64,000 nt of DNA from Ligustrum vulgare (lineage: Eukaryota; Streptophyta; Magnoliopsida; Lamiales; Oleaceae). The stretch covers positions 59,790,234-59,854,233 of the forward strand of contig OY743174.1 in the NCBI GenBank assembly GCA_963555705.1, read 5' to 3'. Both the position numbers and the translations under genes were made by a program. Of this stretch, positions 12,283 to 24,554 are shown in pieces. How positions within the stretch are numbered: the stretch's first letter is position 1; every line of letters starts with the position of its first letter. Below the pieces are notes generated by a model, which did not search any database, had not been told where the DNA came from, and was given only the letters and a program-made list of their open reading frames with translations.

Positions 12283-12457
12283 TGTTATAAACTAGAGAGA
12301 AAAAGAGAAAAAAGTAAAGACACCAATAAACTTGTGTATTACTATGAACCAAAACTCCCATATATATATAGGGAGAATAAGTGATACATAAGATAATAAT
12401 ACATAGGGTTTTAGGAGTACAACTGTCATTCACTAATACAATATAATATTTACAACA
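12283..12457 (-). repeat. 5' LTR of the LARD-like element
   Basis: 175 bp, the partner of 5763-5937, followed at the right by the GATTA duplication. Inside on the minus strand comes CGTTATCGGCACGA. This kind of sequence often follows the LTR of plant copia-like elements and probably includes the primer site, though I could not assign the tRNA. Confidence 0.85.
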
Positions 12458-12462
12458 GATTA

Positions 12463-13027
12463 ATTAATTATTTTGGTTAGTTAAGAATTAATACGATGTT
12501 TTTCACTGTTTGTCCCTAACGTTTTCACTTATTGCGGATTTGGGGCTATCATTTCAATTCTGGCAAAACTGCCCAAGTGAACCTGATCGGCTGATCGCAA
12601 TATCTCCTATTTGGTATAGATTAAAATTAATTTTTTATTAAATTTTGATATAAATTGATAAGATATATGTGATTGAAAAGTTGTAGGTAAAATTAATTGT
12701 AAATTTTGGCTTAAGATTAAAATAAATTTTTAATTAAAACCAAATAAAACAAGCCGTGAAACTGGAGAAGAAATCCATCGATTGAATGTGTCGGACGATG
12801 ATGCCAAAAGTTGAAAGAAGATAAAGAAACCTAAGAGGGATGGATTTATTCCAAAACCAAGTTGTAGAACTTGAAGAAGATAGCTGTGACTAAGCTAATG
12901 ATGTTGCTACAAAGAGACAAGAAAAAGACGAAGTGATCTAAACAAAGAAAGACTATTGAGTGATCCCCATGAAAAGGTGTTGATGAAGTCATGAATAAGA
13001 AACCTGAAAGTCAAGATGTTGATTTAA
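12463..13027. other. Short intergenic stretch
   Basis: AT-rich sequence between the LARD-like element and the Tourist-like MITE. I see no frame, repeat or regulatory site in it. Confidence 0.5.
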
Positions 13028-13519
13028 GGCTGAGTTTGATCGGATGAAATTTAGGTGGAAAGAAAATAAATTTTAAATAATTGAATTTTTGGAAATTAAA
13101 AATTTAATTTGTTTGATTGATTTAATTTTTTTGGTGTAAAAATTGAGAAATTTTCTATTTTTTGATATTTAATTGACATTATTTTACATGGTAAAAATTT
13201 AGTTATTTTAATAAAAAATTCATTTTTAACACATTTGTACTTGATAATAATAATGTTAATTTTTGAGAAAAAAATAAATCAATTAACAATAACAAAAATG
13301 ATCAAACATAACAAAAAATGATACAAAATTTTACCTGAAAAATAAAACTTCCTACCTATCGGGAAAAACGAATTCCTTAAAAACAAGGAAAATACGCGCA
13401 TGGAGTTCAAAGCTAGAAGTCAATTTCCAAAGAAAATGTTACAAATCAAACAATAAAAATTAAAGAAAGTGGGAAAATGAATTCTTTTCCCTGAATTTGA
13501 AAGCAAATCAAACGCAGCC
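13028..13519. mobile_element. Tourist-like MITE
   Basis: A 492-bp AT-rich element with ends GGCTGAGTTTGAT and, reverse-complemented at the right, GGCTGCGTTTGAT, flanked by TAA on both sides (13025-13027, 13520-13522). The 3-bp TSD fits the PIF/Harbinger group, but the interior is unlike the family at 4801, 9955 and 58028. No coding frame. Confidence 0.7.
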
Positions 13520-13875
13520 TAAATGAATCTTCCATTGAGAATGAAACTCAATTCAATGCAAATGTAAACCATAATGAAGCATGTTACGTGCTTCATTTAC
13601 ATGAATCCATCAATGCCAATATGGATCACACATGGGAATGAATTTATTGATGAACATCATGGGCACATGTGGGGGCAATATGATAGCAAGTTGGCGTTCT
13701 TGGAAAATGGAAGCCTAATTGATGGACGTTTCATTCATCTTCTACAGATGGTTTGTCAATTCTAATCTGTTGTTCACCATTGCCCACCATTTAAAAAAAA
13801 AGTCAAGTGTCCACATTTAACATTTAAAAATTAATACACACTTGGATATTTCTCCGATGAGCAATTGTTATATTG

Positions 13876-14025
13876 TCCGTGGGCAACATATCATATTTGG
13901 ATGGTTTACAATAATTACAGTGAAAACTAAAGCTTCACCGACATAAAGAGTCCGTGTGCAACATATCATATTTAGATGGTTTGCAACAATTACAGTGAAA
14001 ACTGAAGCTTCACCGACATAAAGAG
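13876..14025. repeat. 75-bp tandem duplication
   Basis: Two adjacent 75-bp copies start at 13876 and 13951 (TCCGTGGGCAACATATCATA versus TCCGTGTGCAACATATCATA) and both end ACATAAAGAG. They differ at only a few positions. Confidence 0.8.
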
Positions 14026-14169
14026 ACCTTAATTTAATTTACGGTATTGCTACTTGCAACCCCACCCATGCCTCCATGTGTGACACCACACTCACATAGA
14101 ATGTAGGATGGGTAGGGTGCAAATAAAATTATCCTTTAATTTAATCGAACAGACCCAACATTACATTAC

Positions 14170-14346
14170 GCCTGTGTTTGGTAAATGTCATTTTTTGTGG
14201 TTTATAAACCAATTTATAAACCACACAATTTTCCAAATCACTTTTTAACCACACACTTTTCTCTCTCTAATTTTCAACCACTACTTTTTACCTCAAAATC
14301 ATAAATAAACCAGTTTATAAACCAAACAGTGTTACCAAACGGAGGC
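14170..14346. mobile_element. Short MITE, GTTTGGTAA family
   Basis: 177 bp with terminal inverted repeats GCCTGTGTTTGGTAA and, reverse-complemented at the right, GCCTCCGTTTGGTAA. The core contains TTTATAAACC and ACCACACACTTTTCTCTCT. Related copies lie near 32245, 39370, 40040, 46236 and 61845. A clear TSD was not found, so the superfamily is open. Confidence 0.65.
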
Positions 14347-14962
14347 GACATACAACAACAGTACAACACGCAATTTCAAGACCACATTTGCAAGATCTTG
14401 TTGAAGTAACTCCACAAACAAAGCCAAAGCACCAGTACTTCAAGGTAGATCCCAGCTTCATCCTCGAGTTCTGCACTTGTTCTTGGTATTCAATCTTTAA
14501 CCTGAGCACAGCTATGGAGAGATGCAAGTTTTTCTAAACCAAAGTTTATATTCGAAATAATTAAACAGTATTTGCAACAACACCAAATGAGTATTGAAAA
14601 TGAAACTCTTAATGATATAATACACTCATAAAGAAATAAACTACTACCGTCAATTCTTTGTAACGAGTACAAAATACCTTAAAGTAACGGGAATACAAGC
14701 CCTAGAGAACTTGTTCTTTATTTCACATTTATATATAAAATACTGTAGTTTCCATCTAAACCATGCTGTCCCAAAATTACAGGCAGGCACCATAAATTTC
14801 CATAAGAGCATTCCAGGATGATTGCTCCTAACCCGGAGTAAACGCATTTCCAGAATGATTGCATCTAACCCTGCCTATGACATAGTCATTCTCAACGTTA
14901 AACCAGCCAAACTGAAACAACGATGGTACAATCAAACCTTAAACATCTCTCAAGACCTTTAG

Positions 14963-15600
14963 TTAAATTTTAGATAACTTGTATGAGTCAAGAGTTGTGG
15001 ATTCCAACCATGATCCAGGAAACACATGCTGGACGTTTAATTAGATAATTAAATTGCATAATTCAAAATAGAAAAAAGGAAAAAAAGAATTCAAGCAAAA
15101 CTAATTAGATAGATCAGACTGTAAATATCCTCAATCTCCCATTCTGATAGAGAGATCTCAAAGCTCGAGTTCTTTGTTTCCTTCTTTTGACCACCACCAC
15201 CATTTGCCTCATTCTCTGATCCTTTATTTTCTCTACCCGCTCTCTGCCATGGCTCTTCTTGATTATTTTTTTCCCAATTCTTGCACGGGATCAAGATTTT
15301 TATTCCATTTCCTTTAGTCCCAGCTTAACTGTCTTCGGCTCCTTTGGTTTCTACCTCGAATGGTATTCGATTAAGAAACCTTATTCTTACTGTCAGACTG
15401 ACTTCCTGGAATGGCTCCTGCTCACCTGCACCAGCTGCGTTGAAGCAGAATCACTCGAAGGTACAATCTCAGCGACTCTCGGGGAGGATAAATGGGGGAT
15501 ACCTCAAAGCAGCAGTGAAGGTGTCAGCCACATATGCACAGATTCTGAAGATGAATTATACCACCTGTTTAGGGCGTCGAAGGTGGCAAAAGTAACCTCC
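14963..15600 (-). pseudogene. DUF1639 gene duplicate, degenerate
   Basis: This is a broken copy of the gene at 16889-17530, read on the minus strand. The exon-2 part (15028-14963) keeps VFPGSWLESTTLDSYKLSKI and its stop. The exon-1 part keeps IPCKNWEKNNQEEP and FEISLSEWEIEDIYS. Directly after DIYS the sequence jumps to what is intron in the intact copy (TATCTAATTA). So about 90-100 bp are missing, covering the family's RRPKKRAKNIQKKLD core and the splice donor. Upstream, a ~75-bp segment absent from the intact copy interrupts the reading. The 3' flank also resembles that of the intact gene, so the duplication covered roughly 1 kb, offset by about 2.05 kb. No functional product is expected. 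Confidence 0.75.
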
Positions 15601-16888
15601 TTATATAAAGAAGTTTAGCTGTTCTGATCTTGGTAAGAGACATTGCATAGTTCCTTCTTGCTGAATATATTAATAGCTTTCGAAAACCTGATAAATAGGA
15701 CCTTGAAAAAAAATATGGAAGTCAAATCTGAGTATCTTGTGTGTTAAAATTATCACATATATTCAATCATGAAGCTCAATAACTTAAAATTCACAATATA
15801 CCAAGAACAGCACGAATATTGCACAACTATGATTCTCTTATTTTCTAGATCTGACATTATTTTCAGAATAACTTAATAATTACTCGAATTATAAACATTT
15901 TACATGGACATAATCATTTAATTAAAGAGAAAATGGAGGCTGGTTTGACTATTTAGAATCACTTTTCACTGGATTCAGACAATTTTTACCAGATTGGGGT
16001 CGATTTTACTGGGTTGAAGTTGAGTTGACTACTTTAACGAAGAAAATGTTACAGAAAGTCAGAAACAAGGCTTTGTAAACAATATTTAGAAACTAAGACC
16101 ATTTTCACCAGATGTGACTCGATAGCACTGTCTGAAGTATGCCTAGAATATTATCGTAAGTTTGAGGATTCTATATTTTAATATTCACATTATCAACAGC
16201 GTTCTCCTTGGTTAGTTGATATCCTAAGGTCACTTATGATGATGGGATAAATTAATATCAGCAAGGAGTTCAAAATTTTATAATTAGTTGCATGGAGATA
16301 AAGATATCTTAAGGCCAGTTATGAACAGAGGGATAACTAATATTATCAAAGTATTTAGAATTTGTTAAAATTAGTTGCTCTGGGGTAACGATATCCTATG
16401 ACCACTTATGATCATAGGAAACTGAGAAGTTCTATCATATATAAGACAATGACAAGTTATACTATCTTGTTTTGAGGAACAGCAAGCAGTGTTTTTTCCC
16501 AACATTCAGAACTGTGAGCGGTATAATAAGCGTTGCTGTGCGTCACAAATAATTAATTCCAAACATCTGATTTCTCAAACAGTATCTTAGCATAGTAGGC
16601 AAAACAATGAAAAAAATAAATAAAAAAGTAAATAAAACCAAACAAGTATTGAAAATGAAACTCATAATAATGGAAAATTCACATTTTTGCAACAATCTCT
16701 GTTCATAAAAACTTAACTTCAACTCAAACTTCTGTTAGATAAGCACGAAACTTCTAAAATGTAAAGGGAACATAAAGACTAAGAGCTCTTGTTCTTCAGT
16801 TCACATTTACAAAAAAATTCAGATTCCATCTTTAACGCAACAATGGTGTAGTCAACCCCGTTTGCAGTATTGAAGACTCTACCGTCAG

Positions 16889-17530
16889 TTAGTTTTTAGA
16901 TACCTTGTATGAATCGGGAGTTATTGATTCCAACCATGATCCGGGAAACACTTCCTGCACATTTAATTAGATAAGTAAATTGCAAAAATTCAAATAAAAA
17001 GGGAAGAAAAGAAATTCAAGCAAGAATAATTAGATAGATTGAACTTTTCTTACGTCCAACTTTTTTTGAATGTTCTTCGCTCTCTTCTTAGGCCTCCTGT
17101 TAGGCCTCAATCCAGTAAAACTATAAATATCCTCTTCAATCTCCAGTTGAGTTAGAGAGATCTCAAAGCTCAACTTCTTCTTCTCCTTATTTTCTTCAGC
17201 CCCTTTCTCCCTCCGCTCTTCCTGATTTTTTTCATCGTTTTTGCACGGAATTTTAATCAAGATTTTTGATCCATCTCTTTTGGTTCCAGACTCTGACTTC
17301 ATGGAATGGCTCCTACTAACAGGAACAGGCAGCTCTGAAACAGGATCGTTCAATGGTGAGGGTCTCTGCGATTCTTGGGGCCGAAACTCGGTGAGTGAAT
17401 GGGCTTTCTGGGAAGAAGACTTAACAGAGGGGCTGCTACGGCGGCGAGATTGGGTCTCCTTGTTCGAATTCAAAGGCAGCAAGGAGAAGTTGTTTTGCGG
17501 CTGAGATTGGGCTGGAACTCTAGAATCCAT
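16889..17530 (-). CDS. DUF1639 family protein, two coding exons
   Basis: Exon 1 is 17530-17054 and exon 2 is 16954-16889 (minus strand); the donor GTAAGA and acceptor TGCAG join in phase 0, giving 180 residues. The C-terminal third matches the plant-specific DUF1639 family: an acidic helix (SFEISLTQLEIEEDIYSFTG), then a basic RPNRRPKKRAKNIQKKLD block, then VFPGSWLESITPDSYKVSKN. The N-terminal ~90 residues are low-complexity, Ser/Pro/Gln-rich. The start is MDSRVPAQ because a 3' splice acceptor (17545-17541) lies just upstream, implying an intron in the 5' UTR. A candidate 5' UTR exon ends with donor-like CAAG/GTCATT near 18115. Family function is unknown; the basic block suggests nuclear location (inference). 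A degenerate duplicate lies 2 kb downstream. Confidence 0.8.
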
Positions 17531-18239
17531 CACAAACTCCCTGCATTGGAACTTCACATTAATCAATCATATCTGTAATTTCATTCATACTTCAGTAATT
17601 TAAACAAAATGTATACAGGAAAAGGAGATGTGCGACATATGATCGAATGTTATGACTAATTTAGTGTAATATCATCCCACTGGTTTACCAAAAATCTGAA
17701 AATATTGAACCAGCATAAAGAAATTCAAATAAAAGCCCAAAGTAGCAGTAAGAGATTCCTCACCATTTCATTCAAAACATCAAATTCAAAGCTGCTCTCA
17801 TTTCTAGAACAAGACAAGAAGGGTTTAAGTTTGCTCATTGAAGCGAAATTGATTTTCGATGAGTTAAAAGAGACAACAAAACCATGTCAGGCGATGGAGA
17901 ATTTTCGCCTATTTTGAGTTAAAGGATTATAAAATCACAGTGAATGATCAGATGAGGACAAATGAAGCGGCTGAACCACTGCTGGAAAACGGTGGAAATT
18001 GGCAGAGAAATCTTGCCCACACTAAAATATGATTGATGGTATGGTTTAATCATCATAGAAATTAAGAAAATAATGGTTTAAAAAATCATTAGCAGGACAA
18101 CTAATTAATGACCTTGATGCAGATAAAGGAACGATCTTTGATTTCTGGGTTTCTGGAACAAGAAATAATCTATGAACTTAAGAGTTGAGATGGGAAATTC
18201 GTATAGAATATAGGAATTGTGTGCGTTTGTATCGAGGAG

Positions 18240-20200
18240 TGAGATATCAGATATTGAGGGAATGGGATTGGGGTGTACGGATTACTGAATTACTTGATGT
18301 GTAACACCGTGTTATAGGTTACAAATCATTCAAAGTTAGACCCACACTCATGGTCGAGTGGTCAGTGGAAATATCAATTTCATAACTATTGCTAATTATT
18401 AAATACACATTTTGTGAACCTACTATTATTTATTATATGGACCAAAAAGAGACGATCCGAGCCTGCGACAGCTCAAGGGGTCCCACTTAAAAAATAAAAA
18501 AGATCATTTACAGAAAGGCCAATTATATTTCCATCACAAAAATTATTTTCTACACCACAATTTAAATTTTTTTGCTTATTTACTAAGATAGGCACAAATC
18601 CAATGACATAATTGTCCTCCTCCTCCTCCTCCTCCTTCTCCTCTCTTTTATTTCTCTCTATGTTTCTCAATAATCATCTTTGTTTTTCCACCAAGTCATC
18701 CTTCTTGAAGAGAAATTGATAGCGAATGCCAAATCAAAACAACTAAGTCTAACATTTTTGTCCCAAGTTGAAAAAAACAATGATACCCCAGAACACAAAT
18801 CACGAAAGATCATAAAAACACGTCTCAATTACAAAATACAATTGCAATTCAAAGTCTTAAGCAACGGCTGAAAAATTCTGACCTATAAGCAATGCTTAAT
18901 TTTCCAAGAATGCTTTCTGAAAATTGATTCTGTTATCCATCTTTACCAAACTAAAAGCTGATTGTAAACCGATTAATCAGGTGAAAATTTTTATGTTTGA
19001 ACCATACCAAGAATATCTATCATCGCCAAAGAGGCAAAATCAAAACCAGTCAATGATTTGCACTTATAATTCAAGTCATATAAAGAGAAGGGAATACAGG
19101 CAAATCAAAACGGACAAACCATGACAAAGAGAAGGGAATAGAAGATGAGTGAGACTGGTGGTGGTGGTGGTGGTGGAGGAAGAGGAGGAGGGAGGGAGTT
19201 GAAAGCTCAGCGATCGGTTGTGGTGTACAGATGAAGATAGACTTTTTTTTTTTTCCACATTAGATTAACAAAATGTAATTAATGTAGTTGAAAATATAAT
19301 TTTTCTTTCATTTTTTACTAATAAATATATCCTACATTATAAAAACGTAATAAATATGATTATTTTGTATTTGTTGATAACAATGAGTATTAAATAAGGG
19401 CATATTAGAAAACTTACAAATATCTACTTTCAACAAGGAAAGTGGTTATAATTTGGGACGAAGAAATAAAGAATACAAATCTATCTTCTTGTATACTTAT
19501 AATTCTTGTATACTTATAATGTGGTGCATCAAATAATTATTATAGTGACAATAAAATTATCCTTACAGAAAATGAAAAATGTTTCATCATCCCTAAAAAA
19601 TAAATTCTTCCGCCCTAATCCGCCCCTCCCACGGCTAACCAACCCAAGCCAAGAGCAACCTTTGATGGACAAGGATTCAAGAAGGAAAAAACACACATAT
19701 GACAATACAACAAAATCAAAAAGCATACCGCTATGATCATAGAAAAAAAAAAAAATGAGGCCGTGAAAATCATTGGTTTAAAAGAATTATTACATAAATC
19801 TAAATATAATTACCCGTGATGCAGAATGAACGATCTCTACTAGTTCTGAATTTTTGGAAAATGAACAAATAAACTCCAAGAGCATAAACGGCGGAAGTTC
19901 TTAGAATTCCTGAATTGTGTGTGTGTGTGTGTTTGTAGAGAAAGAGAGAGGAGTTAGATACTGATGGGGTTGAGAGTGGTATAGCCGTATATGGGTTTAT
20001 ATTAGGAGGTTGAGTTTGTCTCACTGTATGATACGTGGCTTCGGTCGTAGTCTGCAGATATGAGCGAAAAATATATACTACTACATTTAATTTTTAAATA
20101 ATAATTTGATTTGATAATATTTAATTTACTTGATAATAGTAAATTTCTACGTGCTCACATATTTATAATATTAATAATGGGAAAAAGGGCATATTATAAA
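18240..20200. other. Intergenic stretch with microsatellites
   Basis: Holds a (CTC)n tract near 18616-18645 and a (GGT)n/(GGA)n tract near 19152-19196, which are purine-rich on opposite strands, plus a short (TG)n near 19917-19932. Frames here are short and come from these tracts. I see no gene. The segment next to 18240 is probably the DUF1639 gene promoter. Confidence 0.5.
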
Positions 20201-20210
20201 AGTATAAGCA

Positions 20211-20248
20211 ATATATATATAATGCTAAATTTAGCATTATATATATAT
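20211..20248. repeat. 38-bp perfect palindrome
   Basis: Perfect inverted repeat without spacer, centred between 20229 and 20230. The core is GCTAAATTTAGC, flanked by ATAAT/ATTAT and alternating TA. It is followed at once by another ATAATGCTAAA copy. Confidence 0.8.
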
Positions 20249-20269
20249 AATGCTAAAAATCGCACCTGG

Positions 20270-21190
20270 AATATTTCGAGCTTGGACAGTAAATAAGCAC
20301 GATCTGGATCTCCGAATACCTGCAATAAAGGCGAGGATGTGTGTTCTCGTTGCCCCTACTATGCTTAAGTCAGTAAAGAGGAAGGAGAAAAAATATGCAA
20401 GAAGTTATAAATTGTAGAAATAATTGTGTACCTGAATTGTGATTGAGAGACGAGTATTTATAGATGTATGTAATTGAATCCTTGTAGGATTAAAGTGCTT
20501 GAAACTAGGCATGCGTTCTTTTGAGAATCATCTTTCTAATTATTAGAGAGAAGGTTATAAGTCTCAGATAGGTTCTGTTGAAAGATGAATTCTATTTGGA
20601 TTATGATGTTGTATACTCTATGTGTCAGATCAAGTCATGTCCGATCAATGAGAGGCATGACCCGAGCACATCATGCACCTTTTTGGTGAGATAAATGTAC
20701 TCGGGGTATTCTATTCTCGGGAGTATTATGAGTGGTCGGGGCAATGTTTTTACCATGGACATTTTGAGTGTGATTCGGATTGTACTCAATATGGTGTATG
20801 GTATAATGTTAAGTGCTCGGCCTCGAGGTTCATATGTTGCTCGGGGGTACAATGATGTGATGTAGCTAAATATTCAAGTGCTCGGGGATGAGGACAAATG
20901 ATATACTCGGGGTATAAATGATTGTTGGGGTTGAGGTCCTGCTTGGGTATCAAGATGTAATATGAGATATATTCATGTGTTCGGGCTCGAGGTCATCCTC
21001 GGGTTTATGGTGGTCGAGGTTGAGGTCTTTCTCGGGAATAGAAAATATAATATATGGTGATATTTATGTGGTCGGGGTTGAGGGCTTCCTCGGGTTAATG
21101 ATGGTTCTCGGGGTTACACATTTACTTAGGAGATTATGTTTTGTCAAAGAGTTCGGGCTTGAGGTTTGTGAAGACTCGAATATGAATAAA
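20270..21190 (-). mobile_element. LTR of a Tat/Ogre-like Ty3/gypsy element (probably solo)
   Basis: On the minus strand there is a TATA-like CTATAAATACTC (near 20455-20468), then downstream a CTGACTTAAGCATAGTAGGG block and GCAGGTATTCGGAG. This order is typical of the R/U5 of plant Tat/Ogre LTRs. The U3 part (20690-21190) is rich in repeated CTCGGG/TCGAGG words, unlike its AT-rich surroundings. No coding region, primer site or second LTR adjoins it. I could not fix the exact ends or a TSD. Confidence 0.55.
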
Positions 21191-23780
21191 ATTTATGCTC
21201 ATCAATATATATTTTTTAAGAAATATGTGTTTATAATTATTATTATATATAAAAGTTAAAAGAGCATATAATGGAAACATGATATCTATTTATTAGTGTT
21301 TATTTGGGGTTCATTGATAATTTGATGAAGACGACAACGGATAGAATCTAGGGGAAGAACAATATCCTTATATTGATTCATTCCTTAAATGACTGTCGGG
21401 AAAATATACATTTTGACACATGTCATGGAGATTTGGATACGTATTAATATATCTAATTTTGTGGCATCTCGATCTGCATGTCCATGCAATGTAGCTCCAC
21501 TGACAGTTTTGCTACATACTGAATGTCGAATATATTCGTTTTCTAATATGATTTTTTTTTACTGTTTTTCAAGTTCAAAAAAGCAAAGATGAATATTATT
21601 TTCTAATACTTTTCGTTTCAAATCATATGTCCTCTCCCAAAAAATTTCAAAAAAAGCTCAATTGCAATAATTAGTAGATTTACCATGAAAAATGAATTTT
21701 GGCAATAGTGCTTTTGGATGTATTTTAAGTTTTTGAAAGAATGTGTGGTTGAAAAATGTGAAAAATGTTGGTTCTTAAAAAAGTGTGTGGTTAAAAATGA
21801 ATTTGAAAAAAAAAATGAAATAAACTTTGAGGAACAAATGGACTCGTACTTCTAACATTTTCTAACATTTAGAGATTACCTATTCTCTAGAGCAAGTACT
21901 TTTAATTTACATGAAGAAAATAATTAAATCCCAAATAGAAATCAAACAGTTTTAAATGACAAATTGTAATAAAGGATACAGACGATTTTGGTTGAATTGG
22001 GTAAAAGTGAAGGCAAAAAAATTTAATGAAAAGACAATCACATTGAATTCTCACAACTTTTTCTTTTAGATTTCGCAAATCTGGTTTTTAAAACCTGCAT
22101 AACCTTTTTTTTTTTTTTGGACATGTAATAAATATTTTTTGTTGAATTAGGTAAAAGTGAAGACAAAAATTTTAAATGAATTTACCATCACATTGAATTC
22201 TCTCCAACATTTTCTTTTAAATCTGCAAATTTGATTCCTTATTTTAATTTTAAAAAGAATGTCATTCATTTCAGGTCTCATATGTTTTTAACGCTTTTTT
22301 TTTTCTCCCTTTCTAACTTTTCACTATCTGAGCTAGGTTATTGTCTATTTTATTCAACACCATTTCTTGTCTATAAATTACTCCCCTAAATTCCAAGTTA
22401 TATGCTTAATTTAACAATGCATGTTTAGGTAATTCAAAATCAAGAAAAATTGTATCAATAGTCTCCAAGTTATGGGGTTTGTGATATTCTTGTCCTCGGT
22501 CCTTTATGTAATATAGAAAGAAGAAGAAGGAAAAAAAAAAAAAAGATAATGCACTTCGTCTTTCCTAAATATTGGTCAACAACGACTTCTCTTTTTTCAT
22601 AATGATTCATTAAAATGTATCAATCAATTCAACCAAAAAAATCAACTGATGTGTAGCAAGCCAAGAAATTTAAAATGTTTGATTTGCATTAAATTTTTGA
22701 GTTTTCGTGAATATAACTTACCATTAATTCAACGTTTGGTGGTCATGGTGATGGTGGAATATTTTCGGGACTTGTAAGACGAGCCATGGAGAAACGATGG
22801 TTGATGAGATGGAGGGTGTGATTTATTTTCTTTTCATTTTATACGTTAATTTTATTTTTCTACCTTTTTTATTTGAAAAAAAGAGTCACAAATTGAAAGA
22901 AGGGTTTGACTTTTTTGAACAATCAAATAACACTTTAATCATTAATACAATGACATCTAGTTAAAGTGGTTAACAAGAAATAAAACAGTTAAAAAGAAAT
23001 AAACTTTTGACTTGATAAAATAGAGGATTTTGAAAAAGGTACGACGATGGAGGAGATGCCTCTTCTCACTTGGGGTTGGGAAGTGCTTGTAAATACTGTT
23101 GTATAATTTATCTTCACCTATAATATGATTACGTTCATGATATTAAATCCCATTGTTGGTATTCGAGCTACTATACATAAAATTGGGACTTTGATGAAAA
23201 AATAAATGGATGTCATGGATTGCGTGGAAAGAATTGTGTTGACCAGCAATCTTATGAGATGCAATATTGTTATGTGGCATTCAATCCTATCTCAACAAAT
23301 GATCTTCCAAGACCTAGAAGCGGATTAATCTGATCACATTAGTATAAGTGTCTTTTGAACTAGACCTACCGATGATGGGACACTTGTGTTACTAAAAGTA
23401 AAAAACTTCTCTAAGACATTAGTCATTCGTCTTTCCACCGGCAAGAGATAATAATTTCGCAACAACTTCCTTGCCTCGTAGCGATGACATCTATCTTTCA
23501 AGTTTTTATAAGTCATTTTCTAAATTAAGGCGGCTACATCTGACACATACTTCATTTGGATCAGTGGAGTGGAGATCAGTCATGAGGCAACTAAGGCTAA
23601 TTAATTGTAAACAAGCGAAATTGTGATTATTCTTATTATCTCGTGTTTTCAAAAAAAATCCTTGGACCTACTTGTATACTAATTTACTGCTTGCATGGAC
23701 CTAAAGAATACAAGTTTTTACTTCAAAATAAATAAATAAATACAAGTTTTAGGAATTAACAAATAAGAGGACAAAAGCGT
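21190..23780. other. Intergenic stretch
   Basis: No gene is supported. A diverged direct repeat of ~90 bp (about 21990-22080 and 22140-22225, sharing GTAAAAGTGAAG and CACATTGAATTCTC) flanks a poly(T) run. A fragment near 21700-21800 resembles the short MITE family. A 60-codon minus-strand frame at 23334-23516 has no recognisable match. Confidence 0.5.
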
Positions 23781-23866
23781 CATATGAAAACCCTTGTTAT
23801 AGGACCGGCATCTCCCGATCATATTTTTTGCTCTCTCTCTCCCTTTAACCCCTGCCTTCCGCCCCC

Positions 23867-24504
23867 ATGGCTCACCCGGAAACACCCGGAAACCCAAATT
23901 CTAGCCCGAACTCGAACCAGAACACCAACAAGAGTCTTCCAGTAGCGATAGACCCACTTCCGGATCCACCGTCATCTTCGGATACGATGACGTCTGATAA
24001 TCCATGCGGTTCCGCTACTGCTTCTAATTCTAGGAACAATCTCAAGAGGCCTCGCGAAGAGGATACAGAGGTAGGTGCTTCAGTGGAGACTTCAACCGAT
24101 GTTCCGACACCCAAGCGTCGTGTGAAGGCGACGCACGACGTTATATACCGCATCGTGGTGCCCTCGAGGCAGATCGGGAAAGTCATAGGAAGAGTAGGGC
24201 ATCGAATTCAGAAGATTCGAGATGATTCTAAAGCCACTATTAAGATTGCTGATGCCATTTCTGTACGTAAAATTAGATCGAACGGTTGCCTGTTCTTGGG
24301 GGGTGGGGGTGGGGGGGAGATGATTATTTAATTATGACCATGAATCCTTAGTTGTTTCCATTGAGTATAATAAGTTGACTAAGAATTGAGCTCATTTGAG
24401 GTGTCCAAGTGGGGAAAGAAGGGGCAATTATAATTTGAAAAATAAATGTAGATTAGAAGGAAAGGAAAGGAAGAAAATAATACAAACGAACTCAGTTCCA
24501 AGAG

Positions 24505-24554
<50 letters not shown>

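Larger units (their letters stand above)
5763..12457 (-). mobile_element. Non-coding LTR retrotransposon (LARD-like), complete, with nested insertion
   Basis: Two 175-bp direct repeats (5763-5937, 12283-12457) start TGTTATAAACTAG and end ATTTACAACA. The whole is bounded by the perfect 5-bp duplication GATTA (5758-5762 and 12458-12462). A purine tract (AAGGGGGAG on the minus strand) abuts the left LTR, so the element reads on the minus strand with its 5' LTR at the right. The two LTRs differ at about ten positions by eye, so insertion is not recent. The ~6.3-kb interior, of which 1.1 kb is a nested PIF/Harbinger copy, has no gag or pol frame, as in large retrotransposon derivatives. It would need enzymes from another element to move. 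The interior holds four diverged direct repeats and a long hairpin series, described separately. Confidence 0.85.

Noticed and set aside
13574..13765. 63-codon plus-strand frame (MKHVTCFIYM...)
   Set aside because: No family resemblance, no splice context and no neighbouring coding signal.
15259..15618. 119-codon plus-strand frame
   Set aside because: It is antisense to the degenerate DUF1639 copy, and the minus-strand reading explains the sequence better.
17241..17504. 87-codon plus-strand frame
   Set aside because: Antisense to exon 1 of the intact DUF1639 gene, whose protein family and splice sites are clear.
23872..24186. 104-codon minus-strand frame
   Set aside because: Antisense to exon 1 of the KH gene; it exists because of the exon's codon composition.
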